Shown: positions 25,389 through 33,370 of the stretch, piece after piece
Position numbering within the stretch: the stretch's first letter is position 1
Layout: each line of letters begins with the position of its first letter
NCBI GenBank assembly: GCA_014338005.1
Contig: QUBZ01000045.1
Coordinates: 1-35,009 of the forward strand
DNA length: 35,009 bases
Direction of reading: 5' to 3'
Source: Chloroflexota bacterium
GTDB lineage: Bacteria > Chloroflexota > Anaerolineae > Aggregatilineales > Phototrophicaceae
The notes under the pieces: generated by a model
Seen by the model: the letters and a program-made list of their open reading frames with translations, nothing else
Told to the model about the DNA's origin: nothing
Database searches by the model: none
Position numbers and translations under genes: made by a program

Positions 25389-25512
25389 CCCCTCCCCCTA
25401 ACCCCCTCTCCGTATATGGAGAGGGGGAATTAAGAGAGGTCGTCTGCTCCCTTTCTCCGTGTAGGGCGACCGAAGGAAGTCCCTTCAGGGAGGAAAGGGA
25501 TGGGGATAGGGG
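25389..25512. repeat. C/G-rich palindromic dispersed repeat, copy D (two elements back to back)
   Basis: The left half is CCCTCCCCCTAACCCC followed by a perfect hairpin at 25402-25427 (CCCCCTCTCC, loop GTATAT, GGAGAGGGGG). The right half (about 25449-25512), CTCCCTTTCTCCGTGTAGGG through CGACCGAAGGAAGTCCCTTC and GGGATGGGGATAGGGG, follows the layout of copy A. The two halves are opposed. They fill the gap between ctaD and the second subunit III gene, inside the oxidase operon, where the hairpin could influence mRNA processing. Confidence 0.85.
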
Positions 25513-25514
25513 TT

Positions 25515-27236
25515 CTAATCTCCGCTTGCGCCCTGGGCAGCCGGGGACGCCGGTTTGTCCGCCGCCAGCGCCTGGGGCGGCGCGCCGAACTGCCGTTCGA
25601 TGGCGTCCAGATAGGCCGCCGCGCCTTCTGTGCCGTAGCCGTAAGGGTCTTCAAACATCACCGGTTCACCGACGAAATTGGTGGCCGGGGGCGGAGAGGT
25701 GGTCGCCCATTCCAGCGTCAGGGCGCGCCAGGGGTTGGCCCCGGCCAGCCGCCCGCCGCGCAGGCTGGCGATCACGTTATAAATCAGCAGGAAGGTGGAA
25801 ATACCCAGCACGAACGAGCCGATGCTGGCGGTCGCGTTCAAACCCTGGAATTCCGGCATATAAACGGCCACACGGCGCGGCATCCCCAGCATCCCGGCGA
25901 AGTGCATGGGAAAGAAGGTGAAGAAAAAGCCGATGTACGTCAGCGCGAAGTGCAGCTTGCCCAGCCGTTCGTCCAGCAGCCGCCCGGTGATCTTCGGGAA
26001 CCAATGGTACACGCCGGAATAAATGGCAAAAACGCTGCCGCCGAACAGCACAAAATGCAGGTGCGCCACCACAAAATAGGTGTCATGCACGTGCAGGTTA
26101 AAGGGAATCATCGCCAGCATGACGCCGGTGATGCCGCCGATGACGAACATCGAAAGGAAGCCCAGCGAAAACAGCATGGCGCTGGTGAAACGAATCTTGC
26201 CGCGCCACAGCGTCCCCAGCCAGCTAAAAATTTTGATGCCGGTCGGCACAGCGATAATCATCGAGGTAATCATGAACGGGATTCGCATCTCCGGTTGGAG
26301 GCTGGTGAACATATGGTGCGCCCAGACCGTAAACCCGACGATGCCGATTGCCATGCTGGACAGGGCGATCATCTTGTAGCCGAAAATCGGCTTGCGCGAA
26401 TGCACGGACAGCACATCGGACAGAATGCCCATGCCCGGCAGCACCATGATGTACACGGCAGGGTGGCTGTAGAACCAGAATACATTCTGCCACAGCAGCA
26501 CGTCGCCGCCTTTGGTGGCGTCGAAGAAGGTTGTCCCGGCGATGCGGTCGAGGATAAGCAGGGTCAGCGCCCCGGCCAGGAAGGGCGTCGCCATCACCAC
26601 GATGATCGAAGTCGCCACGATGGCCCACACGAACAGCGGCATCTGCCAGTAGCTCATGCCCGCCGGGCGCATATTTTTGACCGTCACCAGGAAGTTAATC
26701 GCCCCCAGGATAGACGAAATGCCCAGCAGGTGAACGGACAGCGCCGCCAGCGTCTGGCCGTCGCCGCTGAACAGCGTGCTGAGGGGCGGGTACATCGTCC
26801 ACCCGGCTTCCGGCGCGCCCACCAGCATACTGCCGATCATCAGAATGCCTGCCGGGGGAATCAGCCAGAAGGCGAAAGCGTTCAGCCAGGGGAAGGCCAT
26901 ATCCTTCGCGCCCAGCATCAGCGGCAGCAGATAGTTGCCAAACCCGGCCATCATCGGGATGATCCACAGGAAGATCATCACCAGGCCATGCGCGCTGAAC
27001 AGGCTGTTGTACTGCGCGCCGGTCTGCACCACGTCCAGGTTAGGCGTCAGCAGTTCCCAGCGGATAAGCATCGCCAGCGTGCCGCCGACGATGAAAAAGA
27101 AGGCCGCCGTAACCATATACTGGACGCCGATGATTTTGTGGTCAACACTCCAGCGCAGGTAATCGCTCACGCGGAGGCGTGGGCGCGGGGCGGACTGGCT
27201 GGGCGCGCCGCCGACAGGAACCGAAATACTTGCCAT
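25515..27236 (-). CDS. ctaD: Cytochrome c oxidase subunit I (A2-type heme-copper oxidase)
   Basis: A 573-residue catalytic subunit that reduces O2 to water and pumps protons, with 12 or more helices. Early haem-ligand region: LFSAHGLVMIFLWIIPMMAGFGNY. Helix VI reads WFYSHPAVYIMVLPG: His258 (CuB ligand) and Tyr262 (cross-linked Tyr) are kept, but the Glu of the A1 motif GHPEVY is Ala. The YS-HP form defines A2 oxidases, which use a Tyr/Ser pair in the D-channel. Further on, VWAHHMFTS supplies CuB histidines and HDTYFVVAHLHFVLFGG the haem ligands. The ATG at 27236 has GGAAAGG upstream. It lies 128 bp after the fused subunit II gene. Confidence 0.96.
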   Translation of the reverse strand: MASISVPVGGAPSQSAPRPRLRVSDYLRWSVDHKIIGVQYMVTAAFFFIVGGTLAMLIRWELLTPNLDVVQTGAQYNSLFSAHGLVMIFLWIIPMMAGFGNYLLPLMLGAKDMAFPWLNAFAFWLIPPAGILMIGSMLVGAPEAGWTMYPPLSTLFSGDGQTLAALSVHLLGISSILGAINFLVTVKNMRPAGMSYWQMPLFVWAIVATSIIVVMATPFLAGALTLLILDRIAGTTFFDATKGGDVLLWQNVFWFYSHPAVYIMVLPGMGILSDVLSVHSRKPIFGYKMIALSSMAIGIVGFTVWAHHMFTSLQPEMRIPFMITSMIIAVPTGIKIFSWLGTLWRGKIRFTSAMLFSLGFLSMFVIGGITGVMLAMIPFNLHVHDTYFVVAHLHFVLFGGSVFAIYSGVYHWFPKITGRLLDERLGKLHFALTYIGFFFTFFPMHFAGMLGMPRRVAVYMPEFQGLNATASIGSFVLGISTFLLIYNVIASLRGGRLAGANPWRALTLEWATTSPPPATNFVGEPVMFEDPYGYGTEGAAAYLDAIERQFGAPPQALAADKPASPAAQGASGD

Positions 27237-27364
27237 AATTTTACGACCTTTCCCAACAGCTTAATCGTCAAGCCATTTCAGATGAGTGATTGCAAGGCAC
27301 ACCATCACGATACCGCTAAAAAAAGACGCGGGGATGGGTTTATATGCCCACCCCCGATAGATGA

Positions 27365-28588
27365 TTACGATTCAGGCGTGGCCTCGGCAGTGGCCTCAAC
27401 GGGCGCTTCCGTCGCTTCGGGTGCTGCCTCGGCGGGCGGCGCGGCAGCCTGGCACTGCGCGGGCAGTTCGACCGTGCAGGCCGGCGCGCCGGAGTCCGAC
27501 AGGGTGCAGAGATACGCCACAATAGACCAGGCTTCACATTCCGGGATGCCCAACTGCGGCATCAGGTTGCTGTAACCCGGCACGAGGTAAGCGCCCGGCT
27601 CGTGGATGGACTGGTACAGGTAATCCACCGCCGCCAAGCCGGTGGCATTGGCGCGGCTGGCGGCGGCGCGGTCGGCCACGCCGTTGAGCGCCGGCCCGAC
27701 GTTGCCCGCCCATTGCAGCGTCTCGGTAGATAAAACATGGCAGGTGTGGCAGGGGTAAACCTGGCTGGCGAGGATGCCTTCGCCGCGCAGCACCGGGTCG
27801 GCGGGCGGGTTCAGCACCTTGTCCACTTCCTGGTCGAACCAGGCGATATAATCGGCTTCGGTTTCGTGGACGACTATCCAGGCGACCATCTCGCCGTGTG
27901 CCGCGCCGCACAGTTCGGCGCATTTAATCGGGTAGCGCGCCGGGTAACTTTCGCCCTCAACGGCCACTGGGGTAAACCGGTACTGGGTAGTGCGCCCCGG
28001 CAGCAGGTCCTGTTTAATCCGCAGCGCCGGCACCCAGAAGGAATGAATCACGTCTTGGGTCTGCATTTCCAGCATCACGGGCCGCCCGATATAGGTATGC
28101 AGTTCGGTGGATTTAAACGTCAGATCGCTGCTGGCGTCGCGCGGGTCGGGCGTGCTGTAAGTGAACGCCCAGTTAAAGCGCGCGCCCGTCACCTGCACCC
28201 GCTGTTCGTCATCTTTAACTGCCTGGATGCTGCTCCATACCTGGTAGCTGAGGATGGTTAACATCACGACGATCACCGCCGGGATGGCCGTCCAGACGAT
28301 TTCCAGCGTGGTGCTGCCATGAATCGGCGGGCCGTCGGTGGTGTCGCCGGGGCGGGCGCGAAACCGCCACACCGAATAAAGCAGCACCCCCTGTACCAGC
28401 AAGAAAATCGCCCCACCGATCAGCAGCGCGATGCGGAACAACTGGTCAATCTGTTTGGATTCGGCAGAAGCCTCGACCGGGAAAATGAGCGGCGTCGCCT
28501 GGGAAATGATGAAACCACCGACGATCAACAGGACGCCGACGACGATGAGGGTGATAACGGTACGCGAACTGACATTGCTGGAATTCAT
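27365..28588 (-). CDS. ctaC: Cytochrome c oxidase subunit II with fused cytochrome c (caa3 type)
   Basis: A 407-residue subunit from the ATG at 28588, behind AAGGAAAG; a longer frame to 28621 is less likely. An N-terminal signal-like helix and two membrane helices (about 50-72, 97-118) precede the extracytoplasmic CuA cupredoxin, with ligands His182, Cys223, Cys227, His231 and Met234 in the usual CAELCGAAHGEM. A cytochrome c domain follows, with haem motif CHTCH (280-284) and the axial Met343 in NLMPQLG. Electrons pass from the haem to CuA and on to subunit I. The tail after residue 380 is Ala/Glu/Pro-rich. It is the first gene of the oxidase operon. Confidence 0.96.
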   Translation of the reverse strand: MNSSNVSSRTVITLIVVGVLLIVGGFIISQATPLIFPVEASAESKQIDQLFRIALLIGGAIFLLVQGVLLYSVWRFRARPGDTTDGPPIHGSTTLEIVWTAIPAVIVVMLTILSYQVWSSIQAVKDDEQRVQVTGARFNWAFTYSTPDPRDASSDLTFKSTELHTYIGRPVMLEMQTQDVIHSFWVPALRIKQDLLPGRTTQYRFTPVAVEGESYPARYPIKCAELCGAAHGEMVAWIVVHETEADYIAWFDQEVDKVLNPPADPVLRGEGILASQVYPCHTCHVLSTETLQWAGNVGPALNGVADRAAASRANATGLAAVDYLYQSIHEPGAYLVPGYSNLMPQLGIPECEAWSIVAYLCTLSDSGAPACTVELPAQCQAAAPPAEAAPEATEAPVEATAEATPES

Positions 28589-28871
28589 GAACCTATCTTT
28601 CCTTGCATTCAGAATCACCAATCGTGACGGTTATAGGCCACCGCCGGCGGAATATACGGTTCTAACGGGCGCTGGGACAGTTTGGATGACGCATTGTTAC
28701 ATTTTACACAAGACTTGCTTTTTTGACAAAGGATTCTCATGAATTTCCGCAAGTGCTAAACGTCTTTCCATCATATGACAAAAATCATAAGCGGCTGATA
28801 TTGTAACAGTTGTCCAACAAAATGAACAGCCGCCGCCAGCAGGCAGATTATATCTGGTACGATATTTAGTG
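28589..28871. promoter_or_regulatory. Divergent intergenic region between the oxidase operon and the FHA gene
   Basis: This 283-bp AT-richer gap must hold promoters for ctaC (minus) and the FHA gene (plus). On the plus strand TGGTACGAT at 28855-28863 is an extended -10-like box just eight bases before the ATG, which would give a very short or absent leader. No convincing -35 or operator palindrome was found for either direction. Confidence 0.4.
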
Positions 28872-29207
28872 ATGGAGAGTGGATTTTGCATCGAAATCCT
28901 CAGCACAGGCCACCCGCCCTGCCTGATAGCGCTGCCGCCGGGGGCGCTGGTGGTGGGGCGCAGCCCGCGAAGCTGCCGGCTGGTCGTGCCAGACCCGCGC
29001 GTATCCCGCGTGCATCTTTTGATCCGGCGCGATGCCGACGTGGGGATCACGGTGGTGGATTTGTACAGCGCCAACGGCACGACCCTGGAAGGCCGCCGGC
29101 TGCTGCCGGGCATCGCCTTCCACTGGCTGATTGACCAGACGGTAAAAATCGGCGGGACGGCGCTCATTTTGCGCTACCACGCCGCCCGATCTTTGACCGC
29201 CGGGTGA
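28872..29207 (+). CDS. Stand-alone FHA domain protein
   Basis: A 111-residue protein that is essentially one forkhead-associated domain, which binds phosphothreonine peptides. Visible core residues are Gly29-Arg30 in VVGRSPRS, Ser45 and His48 in VSRVHLL, and Asn68-Gly69-Thr70 in YSANGTTLEG. No signal peptide, membrane helix or catalytic domain is present. It starts at the ATG at 28872 (a GTG one codon upstream is possible). It precedes the FHA-TIR gene by 110 bp on the same strand and is divergent from the oxidase operon. It may bind a phosphorylated partner in the same signalling unit, but no Ser/Thr kinase is in the window. Confidence 0.85.
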   Translation: MESGFCIEILSTGHPPCLIALPPGALVVGRSPRSCRLVVPDPRVSRVHLLIRRDADVGITVVDLYSANGTTLEGRRLLPGIAFHWLIDQTVKIGGTALILRYHAARSLTAG

Positions 29208-29317
29208 GCAGCTTCGCCCGAACGCCGGATAAATCGTGTACAATGGATGGCGTGCGCCGTTGAGGGTGCGCCCTGGACGGCCAAAATCAGCAGCTAACGA
29301 TTGGGAAGCATCTTTAT

Positions 29318-30397
29318 ATGGATCCCGTGATACTGGTTGTGATTGTGATCGTGATTCTGGCGGTGGCCGGCGGCGTGCTGCTCTGGCGGCGGCGCAGCCT
29401 GCCTGCCAATGATACAGCGCCGGGTATCGAGACAATTGCCGTGATGCGGGACGAAGCGCCTGCTGCCCCGCCGCAAAGCCCGCCGCCCCAGGGCAAGCCG
29501 GCTTCGGACGACCTGCTCGACCCGGAAATCAGCGCCACGCTGGAAATTATATCCGGGCCGGATGCGCGCGCCGGGGGCGTGAACATCGGCAAACATATCC
29601 CCGTCCGCAAGAAAAAAACCACCCTGGGCCGTAATCCCCGGCAGGTGGACATCCAGCTTTATAATCTGGACGAGCCAAGCAGCGTCAGCCGCCTGCATTG
29701 TTCGATTGAATATTACGCTTCGATGCGGTGTTTTATGATAACGGACGAAGGCTCGTCGTCCGGCACGAAGGTGGATAACCTGTCGCTCACGTCCTACCAG
29801 CCGGTGGCGCTGCGGGATGGCGACCTGATCGAATTGGGATTGGTGGAGCGGCAGGGTGTAGTCATCCGCTTTCATACCGATGCCAACCCGCCGGAAAGCG
29901 AGGAACTGCACGGGGCGCGCCTGCGCCTGCACATGGGCATCGAGGCTAAAGACACCATTCGCCAGCTGCTTAAGGAAGAAGTCGCGCCGGAAGTGACGCC
30001 CTGCGATGTGTTCCTGAGCTACAGCCGCCGCGACCGCGACGTGATGCGTTACATCCGCGAAAGCCTGGAGGTGAGCGGCATCAGCGTTTGGTCGGACGAA
30101 AACCTGGAGCCGGGCAGCAAATCCTGGCGCGGCGTGGTGGAAACGGCAATCGAGCGGGCCGGCTGTCTGGTCGCCCTGCTGTCGCCGGACGCCAAACAGT
30201 CCGAATGGGTGGGCGAGGAGCTGAACTACGCCAAAATTCACGGCGTGCGTATCTTCACGGTGCTGGTGCGCGGCGAGGAAGGCAGCGCCATCCCGTTGGG
30301 GTTAACCGGTATGCAGTGGGTGGATATGCGGACGGACTATGAAGGGGGACTGGAGCATCTCTTAAAGACGCTGCGAGAATATCTGGCGCGCGAATGA
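29318..30397 (+). CDS. Membrane-anchored FHA-TIR fusion protein
   Basis: A 359-residue protein with an unusual order. Residues 3-23 are a single membrane helix (VILVVIVIVILAVAGGVLLW) followed by RRR, so the rest is cytoplasmic. A Pro-rich linker leads to an FHA domain at about 75-185 (LGRN at 103-106, SVSRLH with Ser124 and His127, SSSGTKVDN). A TIR domain fills about 228-359: CDVFLSYSRRDRD, then SPDAKQSEWVGEELNYAK, where Glu301 aligns with the catalytic Glu of TIR NAD-hydrolases (WxxxE). TIR domains act as NADases or adaptors in bacterial immunity and signalling; FHA binds phosphothreonine. Phosphorylation-controlled TIR activity at the membrane is inference. GGGAAG precedes the ATG. Confidence 0.9.
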   Translation: MDPVILVVIVIVILAVAGGVLLWRRRSLPANDTAPGIETIAVMRDEAPAAPPQSPPPQGKPASDDLLDPEISATLEIISGPDARAGGVNIGKHIPVRKKKTTLGRNPRQVDIQLYNLDEPSSVSRLHCSIEYYASMRCFMITDEGSSSGTKVDNLSLTSYQPVALRDGDLIELGLVERQGVVIRFHTDANPPESEELHGARLRLHMGIEAKDTIRQLLKEEVAPEVTPCDVFLSYSRRDRDVMRYIRESLEVSGISVWSDENLEPGSKSWRGVVETAIERAGCLVALLSPDAKQSEWVGEELNYAKIHGVRIFTVLVRGEEGSAIPLGLTGMQWVDMRTDYEGGLEHLLKTLREYLARE

Positions 30398-30427
30398 AAC
30401 ACCCGGCGCGCTGTGGGTAGATCATTT

Positions 30428-30455
30428 CCGCCGGGGCGCGGAATATCCCCGGCGG
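30428..30455 (+). promoter_or_regulatory. 9-bp GC hairpin in the leader of the lipoprotein gene
   Basis: CCGCCGGGG (30428-30436) pairs perfectly with CCCCGGCGG (30447-30455) across a 10-base loop. It lies between the FHA-TIR stop and the GGAGGA ribosome binding site of the lipoprotein gene. With no T-run it is not a standard terminator; it could modulate transcription or translation of the next gene. Confidence 0.5.
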
Positions 30456-30474
30456 CACGACTTCGGAGGAACTT

Positions 30475-31254
30475 ATGTTGCGTTTGTTGTGCCTGTTGAG
30501 CCTGATGCTTCTGGCGGCCTGTGGCGGCAGCGGCCAAACCGACGCGCCCGCCGCCAACAGCCCGATTGACTGGGATCGCAGCCCCGGCACCGTCGTTTTC
30601 CGCGCCGATGTCGAGGGGGGTACGCCGGAGGATGCCTTCCTGGCGCGCAGCGAAATCCCGCCCTGCACCGTTTACGGCGATAACCGCGTGGTCTGGACGA
30701 ACGAAATCGGCCCGTTCGAGACGCAGGTTTTGTGGGATAAAGTCGGTGATGAGGCGATTCGGAACTTCGTCACCATCCTCACCATCAACCGGCAGATTTA
30801 CAGCTACAAGGCGGGCAGCGCGCTGGAGCCTGCCGGCCCTACCACGCCGGTCGTAGAGACGCTGACGTTGTTCGTCAACGGCTTGCAGCACAAAACCGAC
30901 GCTTTCGCCGGCTGGGACCTGGATTATTACCGCCAGATCACGGACGCCTGCCGCCAGATCAGTGTCGCGCCGGTGCTGTACGAGCCGACCGCTGCCTGGG
31001 TTTCGGCGCTGGCTGTGCCGTATGACCCGAACGCGCCGGTGGTGGCCTGGGACGGCGCGGCCAATAATCTGAGCCTGGCCGAACTGGCCGCCGGCGGCGA
31101 GCGTAAATGGTTAACCGACCGCAACGTGCCGGTGCTGTGGAACATCCTCCGCACGTCGCCGCCGCGCATCCAGTTTTTGGAGGGCGAGGAGCGTTATTAC
31201 GTGGCGCTGGAAGTGCCGAATGTGACCCGCTCCTCGCCGCCCGCGCCGCAGTAG
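30475..31254 (+). CDS. Putative lipoprotein of unknown function
   Basis: A 259-residue protein with a clear lipoprotein signal: LCLLSLMLLAACGGSG places the lipobox LAAC with Cys16 as the lipidated residue. I do not recognise the mature domain, which has segments such as GTVVFRADVEGGTPEDAFLA, IPPCTVYGDNRVVWTN and LTLFVNGLQHKTDAFAGWD. The region resembles the generic beta-rich lipoproteins of Chloroflexota but no function can be given. A strong GGAGGA sits four bases before the ATG. It follows the FHA-TIR gene by 77 bp on the same strand, so it may be an extracytoplasmic member of that unit. Confidence 0.8.
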   Translation: MLRLLCLLSLMLLAACGGSGQTDAPAANSPIDWDRSPGTVVFRADVEGGTPEDAFLARSEIPPCTVYGDNRVVWTNEIGPFETQVLWDKVGDEAIRNFVTILTINRQIYSYKAGSALEPAGPTTPVVETLTLFVNGLQHKTDAFAGWDLDYYRQITDACRQISVAPVLYEPTAAWVSALAVPYDPNAPVVAWDGAANNLSLAELAAGGERKWLTDRNVPVLWNILRTSPPRIQFLEGEERYYVALEVPNVTRSSPPAPQ

Positions 31255-31302
31255 GCCGGCGCTGTTCATCATACAGGCGTTTTGAGAAGGAAAACGGCAG
31301 TT

Positions 31303-33060
31303 ATGTCCCTTGATGAGCGCACGCTCGACCTCATCCGCGCCGCCCGCGCCGTGAACGGCGTGCCGGGCGACCGCTACAAAATCCCTTTTCGGAACATTCG
31401 CCAGGTGTTGTCGCTGCACGCGCGCGTTTCGCCGGAAAAAACCTTCCTCATTCACTACGATGCCGAGGGAAACCGCGAGGAACTGAGCTACGCCGAGTTC
31501 AACGCGCGCGTTCACCAGACGGCGCACCTGCTGCGCCACGACCTGGACGTGCGGCGCGGCGACCGGGTGGCGACCATCGGTTACAACCACAGCGATCTGG
31601 TCATCATCTACTTCGCCTGCTGGATTATCGGCGCGGCGGTCGCGCCGCAGAACGTGGCCGAGGACGACCGGCGTATCGCCTTCATCCTGCGGAACAGCCG
31701 GGCGGTGGTTTGTTTTGTGCGGCAGGAATATCTCGAACGCGCCCGGCAGATCATTTACGGCACGGAAGAAGGGCTGGGCGCGCCGAACATCCGGCGAATC
31801 ATCCAGATCGGCGGCCAGCCGGACGGCGAAACGCTGTTTTTTCACCAGGCTGTTCAAAACCTGCCCAACACCTTCTTCGGCGACGACCCGGAGCCGGCGC
31901 TGGAGGACGAGGCGCTGCTGGTGTACACCAGCGGCACGACCGGCGCGCCCAAAGGCGTGGTGCTGACGCAGTATAACCTGCTGGTGGACGCGCAGGGCAT
32001 CGCCCAATGGCAGGGTTTCACCGGCAACCAGCGCATGATGTGCGTGCTGCCCATTCACCACGTCAACGGCATCGTCGTCACGCTGGTGACGCCGGCGCTG
32101 GTGGGCGGCTCGGTGGTTTTAAACCGGCAGTTTTCGTCGGCTCACTTCTGGGAGCGCATCTGCAAAGAGCGGGTGCAGATCGTCAGCGTTGTGCCGACGC
32201 TGCTCCAGTTCTGCCTGGAATACGCCGACCAGATGCAGGCGCGCGGCGCGCCGATCTGGGGGGAAGGGCTGCGCCAGCAGGATTTAAGCGCCTTCCGGCA
32301 TATCATCTGCGGCGCGGGGACGCTGGCGATGGCGCTGGTCAAGGCCTTCGAGGAGCGGTTCGGCGTGCGTGTGCTGCACGGTTACGGCCTCAGCGAGACG
32401 ACCTGTTACAGCTGCTTCCTGCCGATTGACCTGTCGTGGGAAGAACACAAACACTGGCTGCTGGATTTTGGCTATCCGAGCATCGGCTGCCCCATCGAAC
32501 CTAACGAAATGGCGATCTTCAGCGCCGACGGCAGCGGGCAGCCGCTTGGGCCGGGGGAACGCGGCGAAATCTGCATACGCGGCCATAATGTGATGAAGTA
32601 TTACGACCAGCGCCCGGATGCCAACGCCGAAACCTTCAGGTTCGGCTGGTTTCGCAGCGGCGATGAGGGTTTTTACGAGGTAGATGCGCGCGGGCGGCAG
32701 TTTTTTTTCATCACCGGGCGCATCAAAGAGTTGATTAACCGGGGCGGTGTCAAGTTCAGCCCCTTCGATATCGAAGAAGTGCTGCTGGAAATCCCCGGTG
32801 TGAAGGTCGGTTTAGCCATCGCTTTTCGTAACGATTATTACGGTGAGGAGGTGGGCGCGTATGTCGTGCCGGAGGAAGGCGCGGCGCTGGACGCCGAGGC
32901 GATTTTAGACCACTGCCGCCGGCGGCTGACGTTTGAGAAAGCCCCGAAAGTGGTGGTGTTCGGCACAGACATCCCCGTGACCAGCACCGGCAAATACCAG
33001 CGCCTGCGCCTGCAAGAGCGTTTCGCGGCCTGGGAACACACGCAGTTCAAAAAGCCCTAA
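31303..33060 (+). CDS. AMP-forming acyl-CoA synthetase/ligase (ANL superfamily)
   Basis: A 585-residue adenylate-forming enzyme, started at the ATG at 31303 (AAGGA upstream); a frame seven codons longer is open. ANL core motifs are in order: P-loop YTSGTTGAPKGVVLT, GYGLSETT, RSGDEGFYEVDARG with the hinge and GRIKELINRGGVKFSP, and the catalytic Lys in PVTSTGKYQRLRL. It activates a carboxylic acid to acyl-AMP and usually then to acyl-CoA; the acid cannot be predicted. It is followed within 62 bp by the ferredoxin and flavoprotein genes on the same strand, hinting at a shared lipid or isoprenoid pathway. Confidence 0.93.
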   Translation: MSLDERTLDLIRAARAVNGVPGDRYKIPFRNIRQVLSLHARVSPEKTFLIHYDAEGNREELSYAEFNARVHQTAHLLRHDLDVRRGDRVATIGYNHSDLVIIYFACWIIGAAVAPQNVAEDDRRIAFILRNSRAVVCFVRQEYLERARQIIYGTEEGLGAPNIRRIIQIGGQPDGETLFFHQAVQNLPNTFFGDDPEPALEDEALLVYTSGTTGAPKGVVLTQYNLLVDAQGIAQWQGFTGNQRMMCVLPIHHVNGIVVTLVTPALVGGSVVLNRQFSSAHFWERICKERVQIVSVVPTLLQFCLEYADQMQARGAPIWGEGLRQQDLSAFRHIICGAGTLAMALVKAFEERFGVRVLHGYGLSETTCYSCFLPIDLSWEEHKHWLLDFGYPSIGCPIEPNEMAIFSADGSGQPLGPGERGEICIRGHNVMKYYDQRPDANAETFRFGWFRSGDEGFYEVDARGRQFFFITGRIKELINRGGVKFSPFDIEEVLLEIPGVKVGLAIAFRNDYYGEEVGAYVVPEEGAALDAEAILDHCRRRLTFEKAPKVVVFGTDIPVTSTGKYQRLRLQERFAAWEHTQFKKP

Positions 33061-33073
33061 GAATGTTGCGCGA

Positions 33074-33097
33074 GACAAGGGGCTTTAGCCTCTTGTC
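33074..33097. repeat. Long intergenic palindrome between the ligase and ferredoxin genes
   Basis: GACAAGGGGC-TTTA-GCCTCTTGTC forms a 10-bp stem with one G-U pair and a 4-base loop, 14 bases after the ligase stop. No T-run follows, and the ferredoxin SD (AGGGGG) and ATG lie 25-45 bases downstream. It has the same general design as the palindrome at 10153-10172 and may be a dispersed hairpin element or an mRNA stability structure. Confidence 0.6.
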
Positions 33098-33121
33098 CAG
33101 GTAGTAGACGAGGGGGATTTA

Positions 33122-33370
33122 ATGTTAAAACTGCTCAACCGCCAGAACCACCGCCAGCATGATAAACGGCTGGTGATAGACCATGATCTGTGTTTCTCCT
33201 GCGGGGCGTGCGTGGCCGTCTGCCCGCCGGACTCGCTGTTTTTGCTGGATATTCATCTGACCGTAGACCATAACACCTGCACCCGCTGCGACCGCTGCGT
33301 GGCGATGTGTCCGGTTCACGCGCTGTCGCTGGTGCCGGAGGAGCCGCTGCACCATGAAAACGGCGTATGA
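33122..33370 (+). CDS. 2x[4Fe-4S] ferredoxin
   Basis: An 82-residue electron carrier with two complete cluster motifs: Cys24, Cys27, Cys30 and Cys34 in CFSCGACVAVCP, and Cys53, Cys56, Cys59 and Cys63 in CTRCDRCVAMCP. The pseudo-two-fold arrangement is typical of bacterial-type ferredoxins. An AGGGGG lies six bases before the ATG. The gene overlaps the next flavoprotein gene by 17 bp, which argues that the two products work together, with the ferredoxin supplying or accepting electrons of the flavin, comparable in layout to FixX and FixC. Confidence 0.95.
   Translation: MLKLLNRQNHRQHDKRLVIDHDLCFSCGACVAVCPPDSLFLLDIHLTVDHNTCTRCDRCVAMCPVHALSLVPEEPLHHENGV

Noticed and set aside
25389..25512. Possible CRISPR array from repeated C-rich units
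   Set aside because: There are only two imperfect, oppositely oriented units, with no regular spacers and no cas genes.
25500..27575. 691-residue plus-strand open frame opposite ctaD
   Set aside because: It is the antisense shadow of subunit I and the end of subunit II; the translation is His/Arg/Gln-rich without domains, as expected from the reverse of a GC-rich membrane protein gene.
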